Notes: generated by a model from the sequence alone, not told the origin. 64,000 nt of DNA from Prochilodus magdalenae (GCA_024036415.1 JAMWET010002875.1:43501-107500), one strand, 5' to 3'. Numbered from the stretch's first letter, positions 22,101-37,100 are shown. Made by a program: numbers and translations.

Positions 22101-25100
22101 ATATATGAAAAAACTTAAAGAACCTAAGATTTTAATTTCAAGCATACATATGATTCAAAATTAAGGAGTCATTGAAGTGTAGGGAGTCACTGTGTACCCA
22201 TGTGCTCAGGATGTGTAAATATATATGAAAGTAAATTCAAACAAATAAATCCATATGTCAGTTCTAAAATATGGAGTAATGTACAAAATAGATGTTATGG
22301 CATGACAGGCAGGCTGAGAGCATTCTAAAGAAGCTAGACAAGCAGCCTGAGGTCCCTGCTCTTGAGATCTGGGAAGGATTATGTTAATGAGTTACCGAAT
22401 TTATGAAACAAATGGAGCCAAATGTAAGTGATTTGTTAAATCCCATGTTTTCTGATATAAGCAGCCCACGAAAAACTAACTGACTTGTCGTACTTCACTA
22501 TTTATAGGATGGTAAGCACTCCGGATATCCAAGTATATGAGCACATGGACAGAAAAAAAAATCATAAAATATTGCCTTTAATGTCTAGTTTTATTATTCG
22601 CTACAACACCGAGTTGTTACACCCCAAGTCATACATGTATAGGTAAAAACATCAAGTACCAGATTATGTTTTTATGTCATTTGGTTGGTGATATCAGTTT
22701 AACTTTGGAAAAGATTTAGCTACTCTACTCTATCTGCTTTGATTATACTACATGGGTGTTTAGGTAAGAAAGGCTCGGAACTGGGCGAGTATGACCCCCT
22801 GACGCAGGCGGACAGTGAGGATGACAGTGAGGAGGATGACCTGGTGCTTAATTACCCCCGGAACGGACTGGGTCAGGGAAGCTGCCTGTGCCCAGATGCA
22901 ACAGACCACAGAGCCAGCAGGACAAGTCTGGAAGAAGAGGAAGAGGAGAGAGGAATAGGTTGGAGCACGGGAGCAGGGCTGAGGCAGGATGGGGCAGGAG
23001 GAGGGGCAGGACCACGACAGGTGGGGGATGCAGAGGGGAAAAAGGCAGAGGTGCAAGGGGCTGGCCGAATCGCAGCATTTCTCCTGCCCCTTGCCTGTGC
23101 TACACTGACTGTGATGCTATGTGCATTCTTGGTGCCCTGTAGGCAGGGGGTGCTAAAACAACACCCACAGTGGGAGACCCAGCTAGGGGACGTGGGAGGT
23201 GAGTGGACCAACATATTAACTCTCATTAGAGTTTACAGAGAGAATGGACAATCAGTGTCTTCTGAATTGAACAGAGGGTGCTTACAAGAAAGTCCAATAT
23301 GGATGGTGGCCAACCTACCTCTGTGGTAATTTATATTTAGACTCTTTAATGATCTCATAATTCAGGGAATTCATTGACATTTGGAGGAAAAATGTACACA
23401 TGGTTTGTCACCAAATCCAGAACGACACCAACTTCAGAAATCTATGGAGCCTTTGTGCCAATGTGCAATTCAACAACAGTTAGTAATTTTTTGTACTCAT
23501 TAACTTTACTTTCACTAATGACATCAGAGTGCTTAAGCTGCTTTACTCGTCCACAAGCAGTGTAAGTAGAAGTAAATTTAATTTACATTTTTACTTTTTG
23601 CCTCCACTCACTTCCATTTGCCAAATGTAAAGTGGTCATGCTTCTTAGACTTGCTCTGAGTTTAATAATTACCTTACTAGCATAAACCAGTTTAGAGCAG
23701 TATGAAATACATCCAGGTCTGACCTGTGTTTTTTAGCAGTGACGCTAACTAATGCTTGCTGACTTTACCAATATTTATCCTTCTGTGAGCAAGCTAACAT
23801 GGCTAAGTGTAAGTACTTTTAGACCTGTGTTTTCAAATCCTTGCCCGACATAGTAATTATATTTTTTAGTTGTATAGCTTTACTGACAATAGATAACTAG
23901 CTGTTTTGCTGGTTTGTTGTTGTGGCATATGACAGAGGTGTGCCAGAATAATTGACTAAGGCTAATCAGACTTGAAAATTTGAACTCAAAAACTTGAACA
24001 AATAGCAAGTTTTCAAAGTTCAACACTTTACTGCTAATATTGTATTAATAAAACATTTATCGTTATTGTGAATATGTGTAGTATCAAATTTTTTTTTAAT
24101 TTTGTTAGTATTATTGTTTTATTACATGTAAAAGACTGCATGTGATACTAAGACACTGATTATATTCTGCATATTAACACAAATGCCTTAAAAAATTCAC
24201 AGCTCATGCTTTCTATGTGGTTAATTCCTGTAGTTTTCTGATTCAATAAAAAGGTAGTTGTGTTCTCTTTTACAAAGACAGGATGCATGATTATTCTTAA
24301 CGGCTAAATAATCAAGTTCATATGAGTTGGCTTCTACTATAAACAGCCATCGCAGACTTCAGAATGGTAATCTTTAGATTAAAGATCTTCACAGAGAAAC
24401 TAAAAGAGTAAACTGCTATTACAATCTTTACTGGTATGACTCTTCAAGGTGTGACGTCACCTCCTCTGGCATTATGGGATGTGGATGGTGATGGAATGGA
24501 AGATGTGCTCATTGCAGTCACCAAATTCTCCAACAGCAGCCAGGCGATCAGTTCCCTAGGTAACTACAAAGGTACGGCATATACACCTCTGAGAGAGAGA
24601 GAAAAAGAGAGAGCACACAAAAGACAATGACAAGGAGAGAAAGGGGAGGAGAGGAAATAGAAAGAGTCATTAAGATACATATATATGGACTGGTCTGTTG
24701 CACTGCATACTTTGTTAGCTCCCATTTTTCTGTTCCACAAGACCCCCTAGAACAGGTATTATTTGAGTGATGGGTCATACACAGCCCTGCAGTGACACTG
24801 ATGTCTTGGTGGCGTTGGTCAAGTTTTGCAATGTTATGAATAGAGGAGACAAAGCGGTGTTGCTGGAATGGATGCCACTAAATGCCTATAATCAGCTGGC
24901 AGGGGATCTAAAAAATGAAGCTAACTGATGCATAGAAAGCATTGTCCTCTGTCCGAAATGCCTTTTAAAAATGGCAGTAAAGGAAAACTGTAGAAACCAT
25001 AGCAATATCTCCAGGGGTGTCCCTGACAGTGAACTTCTATTGATGTTATACTAGCTATTAGTGAAAAATTGACACCCAAATACAAATTCAGTGAAAGGTC

Positions 25101-28100
25101 ATAGTTTTGCATGCTTTACTTACAATCTGCAAGCTTTTGTACTAGTATTCTTAACTAACTAGAGATGCAGCACTGGTCTGTCTCAGGTTCTCAGAAAATT
25201 GATTTACCCAGTTGTTTTTTTCATAGCCTAGCAACTGTAATTATCCCAGAAATACCTCAGAAAAAACTGTACAGTATGTCTCGGTGTAGTTAGAAACCTA
25301 AAAACGCATTAACGTTGTTGGTGGCTGATTGTAATATGAAGCGTTGCTTGCTCAAACATGATCTGCATGAAAGAATCTTTTGTATAAAGGAAAACATACT
25401 TACAGGCTCACCTCAAAAGGCAAAAGACTTAAGCATGCAAATCAACGTCTAGATAGGCCAGAGGCATTTTAGAAAGTGCAGTGTTCTGAGTAAAAAATGA
25501 ACTATTTGTTTACTACAGGCATGCTTTTCTTTTTCTCTCTCTCTTTCTCCGTAGAGTACAGTGTAGTAGCTCTGCGTGGAGTGAATGGAGAGATTATATG
25601 GAGTCGTTCTGTGATGGAGCATGTGCTTTCTCTGCAGTGTGGCCTGCGAACTGCCACTGTGGAAGATTCTGAGGGTCAGAGACAGGACCCTTCACCTGTC
25701 TGTCTCATCATTACTCCATCATACCTAACTGCCATCAATGTTTCCTCAGGTAACAAACCTGATATTCACTGGCTGTTTGAAACCTCTTGTCCGTAATTCC
25801 ACCAACTTCCACTTACATTTATCCGTTTCTAGCCATATGTCTGCTGTTGAACAGATAATATTCAAATGGTGGGCTACATTCCCAAAAGTATCCCTGGTCG
25901 ACATACAAACATATCTAGCCAAGAGCTGTTTTAGGTTCAGAAAATGACTTTTGCTGAAGGGCTAGATGTCTTATTAATTAGCAGTTGAATTGGAGCATTG
26001 TATTGGTGATTGGTGCAGGCAAAAAGCTGTGGAAAGTCCAGGCAGGGGAAGTAGAGTCCAGAGCTGTGGCAGTTCCTAGCCTGCAGAATGATGCTGTTCC
26101 TGACCTGTTGATTGCTACTCTACCTGCAGACCAGGTAAGATCTCTCTCTTTCTCTCGCAAACTCTCACTCTCTCACTCACTCGCCCACGCTCACCCACAC
26201 CCACCCAGATCTATTTTTTCTGAGGGTTTTTTGGTGATGTTTTTGTCTTTCTGTGACTGAATTACAGGAATCAGATCTGTCTCTAGTTTTGCACTCAGGG
26301 CTGGATGGCTCTCTGATTGGTCAGCCAGTGAACTATACACTTGCAGCACAGGGAAAGCTCATTGGTCCATTGCTGCATGAGACAGCAGCAGGAGCGTACT
26401 ATGTCCTGTTTGGTTTAGGTAAGAGTGGCATGATGCCACACATGCACTTAAACTTGACACAGACTATTGAATTAAGCTTATCGTCTGTTATGGGCATAGC
26501 AATGTTTAAGTTTTTATGATGTGACTTGGCTGCTACAAAAACCCTTAATCAATACATTGTTCTCTAAACTCCCTCAGACACAAGTAGTGGTGCAAAATGG
26601 GAAAGATGTATATAGGCTATTTGACTCTGTTCGGTGAGTTAGATCAAATAGCTTAGCTCACAAGAGCCTCTTATCAGCTATTCATACAGTAGTGGTTTTT
26701 TTGCCTTATTTTAAAGGCTTTTTTATGAGCTTGCTTATTTGTGAAGAATACATCCATTGTATATTTTGAGACATACTAAATAAATACAACAGGTTGGTTT
26801 CGAATAGGCATCAAGCTTTAGCTAGCCAAGATGTTCAACTTCACTTTAGTTAAATGATGAATCTCTTACCCAAATTGTATAGCCAGGACATGTTTAATGT
26901 TGCTTCTTTAGTTTTAGTACTGGAGCTAACAGTAAAGACCGGCAGCTTAGCATCATTTTTATTGTCTGTGATTATAGATAATAGTATGTCATACATCAGA
27001 GGTGCCTAATTCTGGTTATGGACATGTACAACCTTGAAATTGTATGTGACTGATTATTAATCTGCCTCTAATACTCAGATGCACATGAAGGTGTTTATTA
27101 TCTTGATTACCTAGGGATTGGAGCTAAACTCTGCAGTTGACCAGGAAAGGATGGGTATCCCAGTACTACAGCTTCCGAGAACACAAAAACAAATCTATTT
27201 GTGATTACTTAAAAACGCCAGAACATTTGAGGCAAATATGTGATGATTTTTTTCCACTTTAAACAAAACATGAAATAAAAGCAGCGAAGCTGGTGCAAGA
27301 TGATTATTTAGCTGGTACTTTGACTCTTATATAATGGATATTGCAGACTTCTACACATGGACACAACTTTAAAGTGTGAGTGGTGACTAAAATGTAATCT
27401 GTGATTTCAGTGCTAGCATTTTGTTGTGTGCAGGCACCGTAGAGGCTGTCTCTCTGAAGGATATTTACAGAAAGGCAGCAGGCCAGATAGCCCTGACAGC
27501 CAGCCTTAGCCTGACGGACCCCCTCTGGGAGAAGCAGAGGAAGACAAACCAGTCCACTCTACACATCTACAGGTTAACACTCACACAAATTTATACTATT
27601 TAAAATATTTTTCTTTAAAGTAAACACAGTTTTCTGTTTATGTTACTAATGTCCAGTAAAAGCAACATACTCTATACAACATACACTATATGGCCAAAAA
27701 TATTTGCTCGCCTGCCTTTAAACGCATATGAACTTAAGTGACATCCCATTCTTCTTTAATATAATGTTGCCTTCTTTAATAATATGATGTTAGGAATGTG
27801 TTGATGGGAATTTTTGACCATTCCTCCAGAAGCCCATTTGTGAGGTCAGACTCACTGGCTCACAGTCTCCACTCTTAATTCATCATAAAACATGTTCTGC
27901 CAGCTTGAGGTCAATCATGTTCTTCCACACCAAACTTGCTCATCCATGTATTTATGGGCCTTGCTTTGTGTACTAGGTGTGCAGTCATGTTGGTACAGGA
28001 AGGAACCATCCCCAAACTGTTAGCATAAAGTTGGGAGCATGAAACTGTCCAAACTCTCTTGGTATGCTGAAACATTAGGAGTTCCTTTCACTGTATCTAA

Positions 28101-31100
28101 GGGACTGAGCTCAACTCCTGAAAAACGACTAGGGCTGTACCTGATGCAGAATTTTTTCAGTCGAATCGGATTTGCCCGTCCTGGCTGACGATTTGACTAT
28201 TTGTTTGTGTTTTTTCTCCATGTACATTATAAATTTGCATACGTTTCAGATCCAATGTCCTCCTCATTTAGAAAGTCAGCAGAGTCACAGGAACATATTT
28301 TTGAACTAAAGGAGACGTGGCATGTAAGGAACGATCTGAACTGGAGCCTGATTTAGTTACTGGATATAGCGTCGGGCAGCAGCACGTACTTATGCTAAAA
28401 AGTAGCGCTTATTGTAGACCTGAAACGGTAGACGTTTATCGGCAGGCATATTGAATGACTATACTTTTCTATAAATAAAAATAATTTGAGCTGTAAATAA
28501 ATGAAGAGCAGAATTTGGTTTCATTGGTCAAGATTCTTTTCTTCAAAAGGTCATCCAGACTTTTTTCTGAGACATCGTTCCACCCGTGTTTAAATTCCTA
28601 AAGTTATTATGCATTTTTGTAAGCTTTTGTCTGTTTTACGGGAAAAAAACCCAACTTGTCACTGTTGTCAGTCGACATGAAGGTTCTCAGTCGACTTAAA
28701 GGGTCTCCGACTGACGATTCGACTCGTTGACTTCTAAAGGGCAGCCCTAAAAATGACACACCATAATCCCCACCTCCACCAAACCTAACACTTAGCACAA
28801 TGCAGTCAGACAAGTACCGTTCCTCTGGCAACAGCCAAACCCAGACTTGTCCATCGAATTTCCAGACAGAGACATGTGATTGGTCACTCCAAAGAACACC
28901 CCTCCACTGCTCTAGAGTTCCGTGGCGGTGTGCTTACACTGCTGCATTCAACGCTTTGCATTGCACTTGGTGCTTGGATGCAGTTGTTCAGCCATGAAAA
29001 AACATTTTATGTAGCTCTCTATACACTGTTCTTGAGCTAATCTGAAGGTCACGTAAAAATTCAGAGGTTTGTAGCAATTGACAACAATTTGGTGACCTCT
29101 GCACTTCAGCATATTGAGTAGCATGGAACAGGTGGCATCCAATCACGGTACCAATCTGGAATTTACTGAGCTTCTGAGAGAGAGGTGAAACATTTTCACT
29201 AATGTCTAGTTACTTTTTGCAATATAGTGTATATCATACAGTGGGGGTGCGAAAGTTTGGGCAGCCTTGTTAATTTTCCTGATTTACCTTTATAAAGCAT
29301 TGATTGTTTGGATAAAAAAATTCAGTTAAATATATCATATAGGGGACAAACACAGTGATATTTCAGAAGTGAAATGAAGTTTATATGATTTACAGAAAGT
29401 GTGCAATAATTGTCTAAACAAAATTAGGCAGGGGCATAAATTTGAGCACCAAAAAAAAAACCATAACTCAATATTTAGTAGATCCTCCTTTCGCAGAAAT
29501 AACAGCCTCTAAACGCTTCCTATAGCTTCTAATAAGATTCTGGATTGTGGTTGAAGGTATTTTAGACCATTCTTCTTTTGATGGTTTCCGAGCATGGACA
29601 GCTCTCTTTAAGTGACACCACTTCAATAATATTCAGGTCTGGGGACTGAGATGGCCATTCCAGAACGTTATGCTTATTCCTCTGCATGAATGCATTAGTA
29701 AGTTTTGAGCAGTGTTTAGGGTCGTTGTCTTGTTGGAAGACCCAGCCCCGGCACAGCTTCAGCTTTGTCACTGATTCCTGGACATTGGTCTCCAGAATCT
29801 GCTGATATTGATTCGAATCCATGCGTCCCTTAACCTTAACAAGATTCCCAGTCCCTGTACTGGCCACACAGCCACACAGCATGATGGAACCACCACCAAA
29901 TCTTACTGTAGGTAGCAGGTGTTTTTCTTGGAGTGCTGTGTTCTTTTTCCTCCATGCATAACGGCCCTTGTTATGCCCAAATAACTCTATTTTAGTTTCA
30001 TCAGTCCACAGCACCTTATTCCAAAATGAATCTGGCTTGTCCACATATGCTTTAGCATACCTCTGTTTGTGATGTGGGCGGAGAAAAGGCTTCCTCTGCA
30101 TCACTCTCCCATACAGCATCTCCTTGTGTAAAGTGCGCCGAATAGTTGAACGATGCACAGTGACTCCATCAGCAGCAAGATCATGTTGTAGGTCTTTGGC
30201 GCTGGTCTGTGGGTTGACTCTGACTGTTCTCAACATCCTTCGCTTCTGTTTATTCGAGATCTTTCTTCGTCTGCCACTTCGAGCCTTGACTTGAACTGTG
30301 CCTGTGGTCTTCCATTTTCTCACAATGTTTCTCACAGTGGAGACTGAAAGCTGAAATCTCTGAGATAGCTTTCTGTATCCTTCCCCTAAACCATGACAGT
30401 GAACAATCTTTGTTTTCAGGTCATTTGGAAGTTGTTTTGAGACTCCCATGCTGCGACTCTTCAGAGAAGTTGCAAAGAGGAGAAAAACTTACAATTGCCC
30501 CCCTTAAATACGCTTTCTCATAATTGGAGTCACCTGTGTATGGAGGTCAAAGGTCACTGAACTTACCAAAACAAATTTGAGTTCCAATAATTAGTTCTAA
30601 AGGTTTTGAAATCAATAAAATGACAACAGTGCCCAAATTTATGCACCTGCCTACTTTTGTTTAACCAATTATTGCACACTTTCTGTAAATCATATAAACT
30701 TCATGTCACTTCACAAATATCACTGTGTTTGTCTCCTTATATGATATATTTATAAGAATTTTTTTATCCAAACAATCAATGCTTTATAAAGGTAAATCAG
30801 GAAAATTAACAAGGCTGCCCAAACTTTCGCACCCCACTGTATATACAATCCTAAGTCCAAAGTACAGCCGCAAGTTGTAATCTGTGGGGTCCAAGCTGTC
30901 TTTGCAAGTTAGCCTAATGTTGCTATTTTGGCTAGGGCCCCTCAGGGACATGCAGGTTTTTACACAGATATGCGATTTGTAAAGTTGCTCAGTTTTTACC
31001 TCAGTGAACCCGTAGAAGCTCAGTAAAAGTGAGTCAGAATTTGCCCAAAGGTCACCATGTATTATGATTAATGATCAGGGGCCTTCAACAAAGCTGTATG

Positions 31101-34100
31101 CTGGGTTTTGTTCAGATTTACCTTTTGACCTCTACTGCATTTGTATAATAGGCTGCAGTATTTGAAAGAATTAAGTCAAAATTCCAAACAAGAAGAGCAG
31201 TTTCTGACATGACATGTAATTACAAAGTTGTTCAGGTTAGAGAACTGAATCAAGTGAGACCAAGTATTCATCTGTAAAGTTTGTGATTTCATGGCAAAAT
31301 AATTTTTTACTTTTTTTTTAGGTTTATGAGTCGACTTAAAGGGTCTCCAACTGACAGTTCGACTCGTTGACTTCTAGAGGGCAGCCCTAAAAATGACACA
31401 CCATAATCCCCCTCTTAAGGCCAATCTCACATGTCTCGAGATATATACAGAGATTTTTTGTATGTGTGTTACTCTTAAATGTTTCACGTCATCAAACCAA
31501 TTTAAATATTGGTCAAAGACAACACAATTAAACATAAACTGCAGTTTTTAAATGAAGGTTTTTATTATTAAGGGAGAAAAAAATCCTTTTGTTTTGAGGG
31601 AGGTGGTAAATAAATGTAAATAAAAACAGAATGCAACTATTTGCTAATATCTATACGCATATTTTATTCACAATAGAAAATGTGACATTAAATGTTTACA
31701 TTTTACAATTTCATGAAAAGGATTAACTCTTTTAGAACTTAATTGCAGCAACGTATCTAAAAAAGTTTGGATGTGTAAACAAACGGCTGGAAGAGTAAGT
31801 GGTACTAATAAAAAACAGCTGAAGGTACAAACTGTGGTCAGATGAATCATAATTTTTTTTTAAATCTTTTCGGAATCCACGAATGCTGTGTCCAGTACAT
31901 TAAAAAAGTGGCGGACCATTCAGCCTGTTATTAGCACACAGTTCAAAAGCCTGCATCTCTGATGGCATAGAGTTGCATGAGTGCCTATTATGCGGGAAAG
32001 GCACTATTGATGCCGAGCATTCAGCAAGACACAAGACATGATACTGCTTCCATCACAACAGCATGGCTTTGCAGAAGAAGAGTCTGATTCTGAAATGGCC
32101 TGCCTACACTCCAGACCTTTTACCAATGAAAACATTTGGTGCATCATGAAACAAAAATCCAGCAACAAAGACCCAGTACTGCTAGTTAGAATCCTACATC
32201 ACACAGATTGGGACAGCACTCTCCCAAAACTCCAGCAAAAAAACTGTAGTGAAAAAAGTAGATGCTACACAATAGTAGACATGGCCAATTTTAAGATGCG
32301 TTGCTATCATTAAGTTCTGAACGAATTCAATGTTTTATGTGTTATTGTAAATAAAATATATTTCTAAGGCATTTGCAAATAATTGAATTCTGTTTTTATT
32401 TATAAGACATCGTGCATATGTCTCGGCATGGAGTTGTAGAGGTTTCCAATGGTATACTGCGATTATATTTCTTTTTTTAGTTCCGGCAGATTTTGTGGTA
32501 GGGGTTGAAGTGGTAGAATGACACCAGGCCTTTTGGACGTGACATGTCCATCTTGGCATTGACTACGGTGCCCCCACACATGGATTTGGTGGTCGTCTCC
32601 ACCAAGACAAAAGTGGGACTCACCATTGAAAATGCCAGTGGTTCTGGCACTAACTGGATGACTCACGGAGGACATCACTACTAGCTGAATGTCTGCAGTT
32701 GTGGCTGTTGGGTCACTCAGGTACAACGATAAGGCTGTCCTTGCTTACAACACATGCACAGCCAAATGTGAAATTTAAATCATTTGCACGTCGCATGTCA
32801 AACCTATCCTTAAAAATTTTTAAGAAATTTTCTTTCTGCTTCTCAAAAGTAATTAATTACAAATCTAGACATATAAATCTAGTAAACCTTCTAAAACTCC
32901 GTATATTAGATGCATGTGCTTTAGTGTACTAGTGCAGATTTACCATTTTATTTTCTTTGCTTAGTAACTTCAAACTGTCTTCTGTGAAATGATGGATACA
33001 TTTATTTTAATGGTTCTATTGGATGGACAGAAACACTGGTTTAGATGAAGGAAGAGTGGAGCTCTTTTTAAATACTACTTATCTGACGGGAAAAGTTTTG
33101 GTGGTCTACCAGGTCTACTTTATGCAATAGGAATAATTTTATATCTGATCTCTTTAGAAATATTTTTGACAAATTACTAACTTTTGACTGGAAATTAAAT
33201 AAACAAACACACAATAGAAAAGAAATAATAATAAATAATCAACAGTACTGTAAATATGAACAAAAAAGGATTCTATTAATTAAACGCATGCCTTCCTCCC
33301 CTTTTAGTGGGTCTGAGCCGGCGGAGTATTTGCTGCCCCTTGTGGCTGGAGTGTGTAACAACCATAACAACCTAGATACTCAGTCTAACTGGAACTTCAG
33401 CCATGGTGACTGGGTGTTGCAGAACTCTAACAGCAGGATCTCAATTATCAGAGGGAAAGACACTCGCATTGTCTGGGCCATTAACTCTTCAACCATACAC
33501 AGGTACGTGTGTGTGTTTAGGATTGAGAGAATGCTGGTGTTTGTCTAATAACCTAAATTTTGACCGAAATACCTACATGAGTGTAATATTAATTTAAAAC
33601 AACATGTATTTTGTATGAGTGTGAAAGAACATAATGCAGTGTCAAGATTTCCATCACATGCCTTCTGCAACAAACACAAACAGCATGGTGAGAAAGATTG
33701 GCTGGACTGAGGAGGACACAATGGTGTTTTTAAAAGGATTGCTGCAGCTTTTTAGCACCTAACGGAGAGAGAGATGTCCAGAAAAGGCTACAGCCTTCGT
33801 ACAAACTGCTCTTTATGACAGAGAAACATCACTGGAATAATGTTATGTTTAAAAAACACAATTTTGAGATATTTAGTTATTTGACCTGAACTAATACACT
33901 AAGTAGTTTCTCATTTGTTAAACAACCATGTTGAAAGATGCATGGAAAAGATGTTCGTCTGTTTCAAAAGAGTCAAATTATTGTCATGCATCAAGCAGAG
34001 AAAACATCTAAAGAGATTCCTGAAACTACTAAAATCGGCTTAGGAACTGTCCAATGTATTATAACAAAGTGGAAGGACAGTGGGGAAACATCATCTTCAA

Positions 34101-37100
34101 GAAAGGAATGTAGTTGGTAAAAAAATCTTGAATGAATGTGATCTGCGATCACTTAAACATTTGGTAAAAGTCAAATAGCAGAAAAACAACAGTAGTACCT
34201 GGACCCTACAGAGGTTGCACATCAATACATGTCATTGCCAGTAGGTTTGCTGTGTCTCCCAACACCTTCTATAAAGTATGGTGGAGATTCCAGGCAGCAG
34301 GCAGTTACTCTAGGAGAGCTGGACAAGGCTGTAGAAGGTCCTTAACCCCTCAGCAGGACCGCTATCTGCTCCTTTGTGCAAGGAGGATGATCACTGCCAG
34401 AGCCCTACAAAATAGACTCCAGCAGGCGCCTGCTATGAATGTGTCTGACCAAACCATCAAAAACCAGCTTCATGAGGGTGGCTTTAGGTCCCGATGTCGT
34501 GTAGTGGGCCTTGTGCTCACTGCCCAACACCATAGAGCTCGATCTGCAGATCCGCCACTGGTGCCCTGTGTTTTTCACAGCTGAGAACAGGTTTTACCTG
34601 AGCACATGTGACAGACGTGAAGGCCTGAAGACTCCGTGAAGAACGTTATTCCACCAGCAACATCATTCAGCATGACCAGTTTGGTAGTGGATGAGTGATG
34701 GTCTGGGAAGGCATGTGCCTGGAAGGACGCCTAGACCTCTACAGGCAGTGCCTGGCCTCATGTGGCAAAAGGTTGCAGGCAGTTCTTGGAGGATGAAGGA
34801 ATTGATACCATTGACTTGCCCCCCGCTCGCCTGACCTAAATCCAATAAAACACCTCTGACCCAGGACATCATCCATTGTCTCATTAGAAGCTTAGGAGCA
34901 TTCCCCGACGTTCTTTATAGTAGGACTTCATGCATTTTTCAGAATTTGAAATGAACATTATTGGAATCTCTACTAAGAAAAAAAAAATGCTGATTTTCAT
35001 TTCTGCAATCAATACTGAACACCAAATCAGATGACTTCTTTATGTGAGGGCCAGAGTGAGCCTTGTTTTCAGACAGGGAGCTACATAAGGGTAAGCAGCC
35101 CATACCAAACTTCAGACAGACTGACACAGCGAATGTCCATTCCTAACAGCAGTGCTGTGCTCAACCAACATATTCAAAACACCCTGATATCAAACACAAA
35201 CAAAACAATATAATTAAAAATCGGTAGTTGAAAAATGTAGGTTTCTAGGATTAAACTAGAAAAACTAGATAAATTACAGCTTCTCATTAGCTTGAAGGGA
35301 ATTTGAACTACATTTTTTCATTTGGCAGAGTTAACTTTATAGCAGCATTCTCTCTCTGTAGCCATCCTGCTGTTGGTTATTTTAATGATGATGGAGTTCC
35401 TGACCTGCTCATCCAGCAATCTGCCAATGGAGTCCGAAAGGTAATACACACTTCCGCCTGATAAACATGCTGTAACTGTACATGTTAACACATACTTTCA
35501 ACTGACATTCTGCTCACCTCTTACTCTCATTCTGTCTTAGGTTCAGATTATTGATGGAGCTGGAGGTGCATGTGTATGGGAGGCTGATTTTGTGTGTCCT
35601 CGTCTCGTTTTGGAAGGTTCCTCTATTCTGACCACAGGTGGCCAGTCTGTGTTTCTGTTCTGGGCCGGAGAGCCTCTACCCTCCACAAATGCTACAAAGG
35701 CAGGACTTTTTAATGTACTATTCCTATACAAATGGCATCAGGAAACATCAAAAGCTATCTGTCTGTTAGGCAATGTTTTATATATATATAACTCACCCAT
35801 TCAAATACAAATTGAATTCAGTTGTTCGCTTCCATGGCCACAAGTGTATAAAACCAAGCACCGAGGCATGCAGACAGCTTCTTTGTTAAAGAATGGGTTG
35901 CTTTCAGGAGCATAGTGAATACCAGTGTGGTACAATAGGATGCCATCTGTGCAACAAGTGGACGCAATCAGGAATGACAGCAACGCAGCCACGACAGAGC
36001 GGGTCAGTATAGGGGTAGTATAGAGGATATTTGAGTTTAACTATAGAGTAAAAGAGGTCTACTTTAGGTGGCCTCTCATATGACTGCAGGTAAATGTTTG
36101 ATTTGGTTTAATAGCTCCATGTTGTTCAGATGCTTCTGCGTCTAAACCTCTGATGAGCAAACCAAGAGTGACAGCAGCAAGGATAAACTCTTTAGAGGAA
36201 CCAGGACCCAACAGGGGACCCCATCCCTCTTCGGTCAACACTAGATTGTGAAGATTGTGGTAAATGTGGCAGGTATGGTTTAAAAGAGAGTAAAAGGTTA
36301 CAACTTCGTGAATGGAAGGAACATGAACTGTTAGAATGGAGCAGCTATGTATGGGATGAGTGTGATGATGGGCAAAGTGTCCTATTGGCAACAGAATGAC
36401 ATCAGAATGGTATAAGAAGTAAGTACCACTGGTTTGAAATTTAATCCGCCAAAAGGCCAGTGATGGTAATTTAAACAGCTCCTACAGACCAAAGACTGTA
36501 AAGGATGGATGCAGACGTCATAGGACACAGTAGAATTGAATGGGAAGAGACGTGATGATAAACATGTGGAAAGAGGGAAAAAAACACATTAGCTAGACGA
36601 AGGAATGGCAAATTGTGGGTGAAGGGAGGGGGACTCACCTCATCTGGAATGGCTGGCGATGGGGTAATGTCATGTAGAACATGCCCTAGTGAGGTGACGT
36701 AATCACAGCTGCATCCATGAGATGGTAGCAAAGTACAATAATATGGTCCAGACAAAGCAATTTGTCATTAAGCAAACTGGTGCTACTAGCACATGAAAAG
36801 TGCTGTGTTCAGGGAGGGGAGGGCGTGTGGCTGGGGATGTCAGTCAGGCTGGTGGCACTAGCCAGAACAGGACATGTTATGAAAACTTTAGACTTTAGTT
36901 GCAATTTAGCTGTTCTGCATCAGTGGAAAGAGCAAATAGATGGCCACGGAGGATTTAGGAAGATAATTGAGACCTGCAACAAAGTGGGTTGTAAGCGTAC
37001 TATTGTGTACTTTTGTGCTGATTGTAAAGACTTTGTCATGGGAAACAAAATAAGGATGGAAACTTACAGGGTGTTGAACAGGAAGGAGGAGAAGTATTAG

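Noticed and set aside
22760..23226. Several open frames on both strands opposite FAM234B exon 2
   Set aside because: They are shadows of the GC-rich, Glu/Gly-rich exon 2.
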